The position numbers and the translations under genes were made by a program. Shown piece by piece: positions 1-4,992 of a stretch of 5,255 nucleotides of DNA. Source of the DNA: Labilithrix luteola (GTDB lineage: Bacteria > Myxococcota_A > Polyangia > Polyangiales > Polyangiaceae); contig JAMFST010000908.1 of the NCBI GenBank assembly GCA_026225435.1, positions 1 to 5,255 on the forward strand, read 5' to 3'. Below the pieces are notes generated by a model. The model saw only the letters and a program-made list of their open reading frames with translations. It searched no databases and was not told the origin of the DNA. Each line of letters opens with the position of its first letter. Positions within the stretch are counted from its first letter, which is position 1.

Positions 1-60
1 GGACTCGAGGATCTGCGCCTGAATGGCGTCAGCCACTCGTGGACGGCGCTCGAGACGTAG
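1..60 (+). pseudogene. N-terminal fragment of the tail tube reading frame, ending at in-frame amber TAG
   Basis: Frame 1 is open from the left edge to a TAG at 58-60 and is the same frame as the tail tube protein that follows. The translated piece ends in NGVSHSWTALET and then the stop. This looks like the start of phage tail tube proteins, which as I recall them typically open with a short strand, a turn of the type NG-x-x-(W/F)-(S/T)-S-I-E, about ten residues, then G-(I/F)-x-S-(I/L)-(N/D)-(Y/F). Here WTALE is followed by the stop codon and, after nine more residues, GIQSLDF, with the spacing kept. The likely reading is therefore one gene interrupted by a nonsense codon, not the end of a separate upstream gene. 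The true start codon must lie left of the window. The alternative, that this is the 3' end of a different gene such as the sheath, cannot be excluded from 60 bases. Confidence 0.5.
58..60 (+). other. In-frame amber codon within the tail tube gene
   Basis: The TAG sits between ACG (Thr) and GTC (Val) in the tube frame, at a variable position between two conserved patches. AAG, CAG, GAG, TGG, TCG, TAC and TAT are each one base away, and AAG (Lys) or GAG (Glu) would suit the surroundings. All complete genes in the window terminate with TGA, and none of the long frames contains another internal TAG, so widespread reassignment of TAG is not supported. A point mutation, a base-calling error, suppression or reinitiation at TTG 67 are all open. 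Confidence 0.6.
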
Positions 61-66
61 GTCGAC

Positions 67-477
67 TTGACGACGTTGAACGGCATTCAGTCGCTCGACT
101 TCGAGCAGACGCGCGAGCGCAAGGGGGTCTACGGCATGCGCCGAGACGGCACCCCGCTCGGCAAGACGGCCGGCAAGTACGGCGTGAAGAGCTTCAACAT
201 GAAGTTCCTCGTGGCCTCGTACGACACGCTGACCGACTACCTGACCCCCATCGGTCTCGGGAGCTACGGCGACGCGGAGTTCAGCGTCCACGTCCAGTAC
301 ATCGAGAACGAGGTGGACGTCATCACCTACGACTTCGGCGGCTGCACCATCGACGGCGAGAAGGAGTCGCCAGCCGAGGGCAACGACGAGCTGACCGTGG
401 ACGTCACGATCGGCTGCCTCAGCATCATCAAGAACGGCAAGACGCTCTTCAGCGTTGCGCGAGGGATTCCGTCATGA
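67..477 (+). CDS. Phage tail tube protein (main part; true N-terminus probably upstream of the TAG)
   Basis: This frame encodes the protein that would stack into the inner tube of a contractile tail, through which DNA passes. Seen: a 136-residue frame from a TTG at 67, beta-rich in pattern, with GIQSLDF near the start, a KGVYGMRRDGTPLGKT stretch with the small-residue/Gly/Lys pattern common in this family, a central D-T-L-T-D-Y-L segment, and a C-terminal GCTIDGEKES...ELTVDVTIGCLSIIKNGK block typical of tube proteins (GCRI...D-S/G...GTDALTVxVxLxxxxIxxNGK). The TTG start has only a weak AGG (59-61) five bases upstream and would lack the first strand of the fold. An ATG at 136 with a GGGGG eight bases upstream would remove still more. 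I infer that the native protein begins left of position 1 and is about 160 residues or longer. The 3' end overlaps the chaperone start by four bases (ATGA). Assignment as tail tube rests on pattern and on its place just before chaperone and tape measure. Confidence 0.72.
   Translation: MTTLNGIQSLDFEQTRERKGVYGMRRDGTPLGKTAGKYGVKSFNMKFLVASYDTLTDYLTPIGLGSYGDAEFSVHVQYIENEVDVITYDFGGCTIDGEKESPAEGNDELTVDVTIGCLSIIKNGKTLFSVARGIPS
461..465 (+). promoter_or_regulatory. Ribosome binding site of the tail assembly chaperone
   Basis: GAGGG lies eight bases before the ATG at 474 and inside the end of the tail tube gene. It decides the start of the chaperone: although the same frame is open much further upstream, that upstream part is an Arg/His/Asp-rich shadow of the tube gene. 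Confidence 0.6.
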
Positions 478-908
478 GCGAACCGACGATCGAAGAGAAG
501 CTGGCACTGGCTCGGGAGAAGAAGGCGAAGCGCGAAGCCGCGGTCGAGGTGGCAAGCCAGGCGCGCGAGCTCGAGATCCTCGAGCTGGAGGAGGAGTACG
601 AGACCAAGTTCGGCCCGCGCGGCAACTCGTGGGAGCTGATCGATACCGTCGAGGGCCCGGTGGTGATCCGGCTCGGCGAGTCCGTGCTCTTCAAGAAGTT
701 CAACGCGGAGGTCGACGCCGCGAGCACCAACAAGAAGCCCGTCGAGATCGCCCATCAGCACAACTTCGTGCTGCCCAACGTGCTCCACCCGGACCCTGAC
801 AAGTTCAAGGCGATGGTGGCGAAGCGGCCCGGCATGCTGGGCGTGCTCTCCACGCGCCTCTGGGCCCTCTACAACGGCCGCGCGAACGAGAACGCGGGAA
901 AAGCCTGA
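474..908 (+). CDS. Tail assembly chaperone, short form (lambda gpG / Mu gp41-like)
   Basis: A 144-residue protein that by position and form should be the short tail assembly chaperone, which binds the tape measure protein and helps tube subunits polymerise around it; it is not expected in the finished virion. Seen: a highly charged, probably helical or coiled-coil N-terminal third (about residues 6-45, Lys/Arg/Glu/Ala rich), then a small mixed domain with ELIDTVEGPVVIRLGE and FKKFNAEVD (about 53-81), and a C-terminal helical part (KFKAMVAKRPGMLGVLSTRLW, about 110-130). I chose the ATG at 474 because it overlaps the tube stop as ATGA and has GAGGG eight bases upstream. The codons GGA AAA just before GCC TGA form an in-frame X-XXY-YYZ slippery site, and the -1 frame continues for 60 more residues, which strongly supports this identity. 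Sequence similarity to a named family cannot be judged here. Confidence 0.82.
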   Translation: MSEPTIEEKLALAREKKAKREAAVEVASQARELEILELEEEYETKFGPRGNSWELIDTVEGPVVIRLGESVLFKKFNAEVDAASTNKKPVEIAHQHNFVLPNVLHPDPDKFKAMVAKRPGMLGVLSTRLWALYNGRANENAGKA

Positions 909-1084
909 CCCTGGCCAGGCAAGCGCGCGGCAACTCGCTGGTCGCCGCGCGCTGCCTGAGAGCGCTCCTCGCCGGGGAGCCGGTGACGGACGAGCAGGAG
1001 CGCCAAGCGACGGCGGGAGCCGTCTACGTCGCGGACGCGATCGAGTCGATTCACGCGCTGAGGAGGATCTGGTCCGGTGGCTGA
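474..1084 (+). CDS. Tail assembly chaperone, long frameshift form (G-T fusion equivalent)
   Basis: Join 474-902 and 902-1084 with a -1 shift at GGGAAAA. The product would be 203 residues: residues 1-143 of the short chaperone plus a 60-residue extension that starts SLTLARQARG and ends HALRRIWSGG, with TGA at 1082-1084. In lambda-type tails the minor G-T form links the G part to tail tube or tape measure through T, and the G:G-T ratio matters for assembly. Evidence that the extension is real coding sequence: it fills precisely the otherwise empty 168 bases between chaperone and tape measure; it reads as a normal amphipathic protein (LVAARCLRALLAGEPV, AVYVADAIESIHALRRIW); its frame has no ATG or TTG and only one interior GTG (983); and it ends overlapping the tape measure start by eight bases. 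Frameshift rate is unknown. Confidence 0.8.
896..902 (+). promoter_or_regulatory. Slippery heptamer GGGAAAA for programmed -1 ribosomal frameshifting
   Basis: The chaperone codons here read gcG GGA AAA, so the heptamer has exactly the X XXY YYZ phase needed for tandem -1 slippage: the P-site tRNA on GGA re-pairs with GGG and the A-site tRNA on AAA re-pairs with AAA. It differs only in the last base from the lambda G-T site GGGAAAG. It lies one sense codon before the zero-frame TGA (906-908), the usual place for this event in tail genes. After slipping, reading continues at AGC (902) in frame 2, which stays open to 1084. Confidence 0.85.
902..1084 (+). CDS. Frameshift-only extension of the chaperone (T-like domain)
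   Basis: This is the second segment of the fusion described for 474-1084, listed separately because it has no credible start of its own and would be skipped by ordinary gene calling. The 60 encoded residues suggest two or three helices; Arg and Ala are frequent, with a acidic turn EPVTDEQE in the middle (about residues 26-33). A GTG at 983 with GGGGAG seven bases upstream (974-978 region) is the only alternative start, and it would leave just 33 residues and discard the upstream half of the helices, so I consider independent initiation unlikely. Confidence 0.72.
   Translation, partial: SLTLARQARGNSLVAARCLRALLAGEPVTDEQERQATAGAVYVADAIESIHALRRIWSGG
916..958 (+). promoter_or_regulatory. Long stem-loop downstream of the slippery site (probable frameshift stimulator)
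   Basis: AGCGCGCGGC (922-931) is the perfect reverse complement of GCCGCGCGCT (944-953), closing a 12-base loop (932-943). With one bulged A at 921 the stem continues as CAGGC (916-920) with GCCTG (954-958), giving 15 base pairs in all, nearly all G-C. The base of the stem lies 13 bases after the heptamer, longer than the common 5-9 base spacer. No T-run follows, and it lies inside the -1 coding frame, so a transcription terminator is unlikely. GCCTG at 903-907 can also pair with CAGGC 916-920, so two folds compete for the same strand. Confidence 0.65.
1061..1066 (+). promoter_or_regulatory. Ribosome binding site of the tape measure gene
   Basis: AGGAGG is a full Shine-Dalgarno core, ten bases before the GTG at 1077, and lies inside the chaperone extension. 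It supports the GTG start, since the tape measure frame holds no ATG, GTG or TTG in the few codons just upstream. Confidence 0.7.
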
Positions 1085-3188
1085 GAGCGACAAGGCACAA
1101 GCGACGTTCACCCTCTCCTTCGAGGACCAGATCTCTGGTTCTGCGGAGGAGGGGGCGCAGGCGCTTCTTGCCTTGCAGAAGCAGATCGCTGACAGCGAGA
1201 TCGGCATCAAGCAACTCGTCGCCGAGCAGCGTCGCCTGAAGGGCACCAGCGACGAGGTCAAGGCGGCCTCGGCGGAGCTGAAGGCGCGGATCCAGTCGCA
1301 GAAGGAGGCCGTGACCTCAGCGTCGCTCGCTCTGCACAAGCAGGGCACCTCGTACGAGGAGCTCGCCGCGCAGGCGCGGAAGGCCGCGCGCCAGCAAGAG
1401 GAGCTGAAGAAGCAAACGGACGCGACCGACGCGAAGAAGGCGAAGTCGCAAGCGGACTCCCTGGCGGAGGGGCTTCGCGGCGTCGGCGGGCCGGCGGAAT
1501 CGCTCGTCGGCAAGTTCGAGTCGCTATCGAAGGTGCTCACCGGCGCGGGCGGCCCCATGGGGCTCGTCACGCTCGGCGCCGTCGCCCTCAGCGCGGCGCT
1601 CATCGCCGTTGGGGCCGCGGCCGTGGCGAGCTTCGTGGCGCTCGGCAAGTGGGTCATCGGAAGCGCCGACGCCGCGCGCTCTCAGCAGCTTCTGCGCGAG
1701 GCCGTCGCGGGGTCTACGGCGAACGCGACGGCGCTCGGCACGCAGATCGACGCGCTCGGTGACAAGGTGCCGACGGCGAAGGCGCAGCTCAACGAGCTCG
1801 CCGTCACCCTCGCCCGCAACGGGCTCCAGGGACAGACGCTCGTCGACAGCTACAACGCCGTCGGCCAGGCCGCGGCCGCGGCGGGCGACAGCGCGGGCTC
1901 GAAGATTCAAGAGCTGCTCGAGCGCGGCAAGATCATGCAGCGGTTCTCGCTGGGGCGCTTCGAGCTTCAGGGGACGGGGCTTCAGCGCGACGACGTCGCC
2001 AAGGAGCTGGCCGGCAACCTCAAGGTCAGCATCGCTCAGGCCACCGCCGCCCTCGCCGAAGGCCGGGTGAAGCTCGCCGACGGCGCCGCGGCCATGCGCC
2101 AGGCGGTGGAGAAGAAGTTCGCGGGGATCAACCTCCGCAAGATGCTGAGCCTCGACAACATCGGCGAGACGTTCCGCAAGACGTTCTCGAAGCTGACCGA
2201 GGGCGTCAACATCGAGCCACTTCTCCAGGGCTTCGGCGAGATCGCGAAGCTCTTCGACACGTCGTCGGTGTCGGGCGCCGCGCTCAAGGACATCCTCACG
2301 CGCATCGGCAACGGAATCGGCACGACGTTCAAGGACTCGGTGCCCACGATCAAGGGGTTCATCAAGGGCCTCATCATCGGCGCACTCGAGATCGAGGTGG
2401 CCTACTACACCGTGCGCAATGCCATCCGGAACGCGTTCGGCGGGGCCGACGTCCTCAAGAACATCGACGGCGCGAAGCTCGCGTGCGAGGGCGCGAAGGT
2501 CGCGGTGCTGGCGCTCGCCGGGGGCTTCGCGCTCCTCGCCGCGGGTGCGGCGTTGGCGTTCGTTGTCCTGGGCGCGCCGGCCATCGCGGGCGTTGCTGCG
2601 TGGATCGCGCTCGTTGCCGGCGTCAAGGCGGCCCACGCCTACGTCACCGGCATCAACTGGACGCAGATCGGGGCGAACATCATCGACGGCCTGGTGGGCG
2701 GCATCACGAGCGGCGTCGGCAAGGTGGTCGACGCGGTCAAGGGCCTCGCCAACAGCGTGAAGAACACCTTCACGGGCGAGATGAAGATCCACTCGCCGTC
2801 GCGCGTCTTCGACGACTACGGCGAGAACACCCCGAAGGGGTACGCGCAGGGCGTGAACCGCGGGACGCCAGGCGCCGTCGATGCCGTCAAGGACATGGCC
2901 GCGCAGGCTTCTGCGGCCGGCGCTGGCGTGACCGCGGACGACGTCGCTGGCGTCGGTCTCGCCCCTGGCGCGGGCCCGGCGCCGTCGTCCGCCGGTGGTG
3001 GTGGCGCTGCGGGGGGGAAGGCCGCACCGACGAGCATCACCGTCCAGGTCTCCGTGCAGGTCGACGCGACGGGCTCGCCTCAGGAGACCGCGCAGAAGCT
3101 CCAGGACAAGGGGACGTGGTCGACCCTCGCGAGCACGCTCGAGGAGGTGCTCACGTCGATGGGCCTTCCGGTGCAGGTGCCCACGTGA
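1077..3188 (+). CDS. Tail tape measure protein
   Basis: A 703-residue protein that would set tail length and later leave the tube during DNA delivery. Seen, in order: a long charged helical/coiled-coil region (about residues 24-130, repeated Ala/Glu/Lys/Gln heptad-like spacing); a hydrophobic segment (about 157-193, GPMGLVTLGAVALSAALIAVG and on); helical middle with Ala/Leu/Lys pattern (about 200-460); a second long hydrophobic stretch (about 472-519); an amphipathic Gly-rich run (NIIDGLVGGITSGVGKVVDAVKG region, 534-556) leading into KIHSPSRVF (570-578), a hallmark of many tape measure C-terminal parts, followed by G-x-N-x-x-x-G-Y-A-x-G; then an Ala/Gly/Pro linker (about 613-650) and a short beta plus helix tail. 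The GTG start has AGGAGG upstream. The gene overlaps the chaperone extension by eight bases and the next gene by four. Using the lambda rule of about 1.5 angstrom per residue, the tail would be around 100 nm, which is inference. Confidence 0.92.
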   Translation: MAESDKAQATFTLSFEDQISGSAEEGAQALLALQKQIADSEIGIKQLVAEQRRLKGTSDEVKAASAELKARIQSQKEAVTSASLALHKQGTSYEELAAQARKAARQQEELKKQTDATDAKKAKSQADSLAEGLRGVGGPAESLVGKFESLSKVLTGAGGPMGLVTLGAVALSAALIAVGAAAVASFVALGKWVIGSADAARSQQLLREAVAGSTANATALGTQIDALGDKVPTAKAQLNELAVTLARNGLQGQTLVDSYNAVGQAAAAAGDSAGSKIQELLERGKIMQRFSLGRFELQGTGLQRDDVAKELAGNLKVSIAQATAALAEGRVKLADGAAAMRQAVEKKFAGINLRKMLSLDNIGETFRKTFSKLTEGVNIEPLLQGFGEIAKLFDTSSVSGAALKDILTRIGNGIGTTFKDSVPTIKGFIKGLIIGALEIEVAYYTVRNAIRNAFGGADVLKNIDGAKLACEGAKVAVLALAGGFALLAAGAALAFVVLGAPAIAGVAAWIALVAGVKAAHAYVTGINWTQIGANIIDGLVGGITSGVGKVVDAVKGLANSVKNTFTGEMKIHSPSRVFDDYGENTPKGYAQGVNRGTPGAVDAVKDMAAQASAAGAGVTADDVAGVGLAPGAGPAPSSAGGGGAAGGKAAPTSITVQVSVQVDATGSPQETAQKLQDKGTWSTLASTLEEVLTSMGLPVQVPT

Positions 3189-3757
3189 CGCTCAGCGCCG
3201 ACCTGACGCCGGTCGAGGCTGGCTCGCTCGATCAGTACATTTATCAGGACTACATCGAGCTCGGCGGCCAGCAGTCGCCGGGCTACGCCGACGTCGCTGG
3301 CGCGGGCTCGCCGCGGAAGTGGGACAAGCGCGACGGGTACGGATTCTCCGGCGCGGTGCTCGTCTACCACGGCACCGACCTCGCGGAGTTCGACGTCACG
3401 ATCAGCATGTGGGACGTCGCTCAGCTGATCGACTGGTGGAACTTCGCCACGATCCTGGAGAAGGCCCCGGTTGGCGTGCGCGCGAAGGCGCTCGACATCA
3501 GCCACCCTTTCCTGAACACCCCGCCGCTCCGCATCAAGAGCGTCGTGGTGCAGGACGTGAGCCAGCTCCGCCAAGACGAGTACGGCCTCTGGACCGTCGT
3601 CATCAAGTTCCTCGAGTACAGGGCTCCACGGCCGATCCTCGGTAAGCCCATCGCGGCGATCCCTTCCGCAGCCGCGGCCACACCGACGGCGCAGGACGCC
3701 GCCGACGTCCAGATCCAGCAACTTCAAGCGCGCGTCGCCGCGCTGGCGGGCTCATGA
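3185..3757 (+). CDS. Baseplate / hub-adaptor protein downstream of the tape measure
   Basis: A 190-residue protein starting at GTG 3185, which overlaps the tape measure TGA as GTGA; no clear Shine-Dalgarno is visible, so coupling to the tape measure gene is the likely way it is started. The frame is open well upstream, but that part is a shadow of the tape measure. Seen: a likely beta-domain with FSGAVLVYHGTDLAEFDVTI (54-73), W-rich WDVAQLIDWWN (76-86), KALDISHPFLN (101-111), IKSVVVQDVSQL (117-128), and GLWTVVIKFLEYRAPRP (134-150). This series resembles the conserved core of small tail proteins found between tape measure and hub in contractile phages, which often end in a LysM domain (XkdP type). 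Here no LysM is visible: after an Ala/Pro linker (about 155-172) the protein ends in a short Gln/Leu/Val heptad helix (174-187). Function is inferred from context and remembered pattern. Confidence 0.62.
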   Translation: MTLSADLTPVEAGSLDQYIYQDYIELGGQQSPGYADVAGAGSPRKWDKRDGYGFSGAVLVYHGTDLAEFDVTISMWDVAQLIDWWNFATILEKAPVGVRAKALDISHPFLNTPPLRIKSVVVQDVSQLRQDEYGLWTVVIKFLEYRAPRPILGKPIAAIPSAAAATPTAQDAADVQIQQLQARVAALAGS

Positions 3758-4989
3758 CCAATACCCTCTCTCTCGGCACCCTCCAGGCAACGCAGGTGCG
3801 GATCTTCACGCCGTCGAACGGTGTGTGGTTCGCCGACGTCGAGCTGACGCTCGACGACAGCAACACGGCGCCGACGGGGGCGCAGACGCTCACCATCGGA
3901 TCGACGGCGCTGACCTGCACCGTCGACCCCAACGCGGGCGGGCGCTTCGGCTCGAAGGCAAGCGTGCGTGTCATCGGCGGCGGTGGCGGGTGGGGCAAGA
4001 GCGTGCCCGCGCAGCACTGGCACAACGACGGCGGCGTGATGTCGACCAACGTCTTCAGCACGACGGCGGCAGCGGTGGGGGAAACGGTCAACGACGTGAC
4101 GCCGGCGCGTCTCGGCATCGACTTCGTCCGCTCCGCGGGCCCCGCCGAGCGCGTGCTCGAGGGGCGACCCTGGTACGTCGACCAGAACGGCGTGACGCAG
4201 CTCGCCGCGCGCACCGCGCCGACGCCGCCGACCGACCTGCTCGTCCTCACGTGGGACCCCGAGACGCAGGTGGCCGAGCTCGCGACCGACAGCGTGCTCC
4301 TCCCGGGCTTCGGGCTGACCGACACCCGCTGGGACGGGACGATCACCGTCCGCGACATCGAGCAGACGTTCAGCGCGGAAGGCGCCCGCGCCAAGGCGAT
4401 GTGCTCGGGCAACACGACGACGCGGATCGCGAACGCCATGCGCACCCTCATCGAGGAGCTGTCAGGCGTGGTCTACGTCCGGAAGTACCGCTACCGCGTG
4501 GTGTCGCAGGGGGCCGATGGCCGGCTGACCCTCCAAGCGGTGGCGAAGACGGCGGGCGTGCCCGACCAGATGATGATCTCGCCCTACTACGGGGCGCCCG
4601 GCGTCTCGGCGAAGCTCAAGCCGGGCTCCCTCTGCCTCGTCGAGTTCGCGGAGGGGGAGCCCACCTTGCCGCTCGCCGTGAGCTTCGACGGGACGCAGCC
4701 GATCGAGGTCGATGTAACAGCCGCGACGCTGGTGAAGATCGCCGCGCCGGTGACGCAGGTGAACGGCACCACGCCGGTGGCGTTAGCGCCGGGCACCGTC
4801 GCGACGCTTGCGAGCATCGGCCTCGCGCTCGCTGATGTCGCTGCAACGATCGCGGCGCTGATCCTGGTCCCCGTCAACGCGCCGGCGGCGGCGCCAGGCG
4901 GCAAAGCGGCAACATCTCTTGGCAACGCGGTCGCGGCATGCGCTTCGCCGAGCCCCGCTATCCCCTCCACCACCTTGCAGGCGGGCTGA
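3754..4989 (+). CDS. Baseplate hub/spike protein with gpV-like OB-fold region
   Basis: A 411-residue protein, start ATG 3754 overlapping the previous TGA as ATGA; only a weak GGCGGG (3746-3751) precedes it. Seen: an N-terminal beta-barrel-like part with VWFADVELTLDD (24-35) and LTIGSTALTCTVD (46-58), then RVIGGGGGWGKSVPAQHW (72-89) and HNDGGV (90-95); a middle part with GETVNDVTPARLGIDFVR (109-126) and RPWYVDQNGVTQLAAR (138-153), as in hub proteins of the Mu gp44 / P2 gpD role; then YRYRVVSQGADGRLTLQAV (245-263) followed by GAPGVSAKLKPGSLCLVEF (280-298) and EGEPTLPLAVSFDG (300-313), the pattern of the OB-fold in spike proteins such as P2 gpV and Mu gp45. The C-terminus is Ala-rich, with a hydrophobic run at 344-375 and a Pro/Ser end. 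No HxH metal-binding tip is visible. It probably forms the central hub and spike that pierces the cell envelope. The hub half is the less certain half. Confidence 0.7.
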   Translation: MTNTLSLGTLQATQVRIFTPSNGVWFADVELTLDDSNTAPTGAQTLTIGSTALTCTVDPNAGGRFGSKASVRVIGGGGGWGKSVPAQHWHNDGGVMSTNVFSTTAAAVGETVNDVTPARLGIDFVRSAGPAERVLEGRPWYVDQNGVTQLAARTAPTPPTDLLVLTWDPETQVAELATDSVLLPGFGLTDTRWDGTITVRDIEQTFSAEGARAKAMCSGNTTTRIANAMRTLIEELSGVVYVRKYRYRVVSQGADGRLTLQAVAKTAGVPDQMMISPYYGAPGVSAKLKPGSLCLVEFAEGEPTLPLAVSFDGTQPIEVDVTAATLVKIAAPVTQVNGTTPVALAPGTVATLASIGLALADVAATIAALILVPVNAPAAAPGGKAATSLGNAVAACASPSPAIPSTTLQAG

Positions 4990-4992
4990 CCC

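Noticed and set aside
20..22. TGA in frame 2 as the end of an upstream sheath gene
   Set aside because: Possible in position, but six codons of upstream frame are too few to support any gene.
23..70. Fifteen-codon frame from ATG 23
   Set aside because: Arg/Ser-rich, overlaps the tube frame, no ribosome site and no recognisable feature.
39..473. A long upstream extension of the chaperone frame from GTG 39
   Set aside because: The translated extension is an Arg/His/Asp-rich shadow of the tail tube gene; the chaperone has its own ATG at 474 with a good Shine-Dalgarno site.
916..958. Intrinsic transcription terminator
   Set aside because: Strong hairpin but no T-run follows, and it lies inside a coding segment between two tail genes of one operon.
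983..1084. Independent small gene from GTG 983 in the extension frame
   Set aside because: It would give only 33 residues, and the coding-like character extends upstream of it to the slippery site.
327..2792. Long open frames on the minus strand (327-1214, 869-1657, 1524-2792)
   Set aside because: They lie opposite well-supported genes, show the skewed composition expected of antisense frames in GC-rich DNA, and have no motifs or ribosome sites.
2483..3184. Upstream extension of the adaptor frame inside the tape measure gene
   Set aside because: Composition is that of an out-of-frame shadow (Arg/Gly/His-rich). The GTG at 3185, overlapping the tape measure stop, fits the gene-packing pattern.
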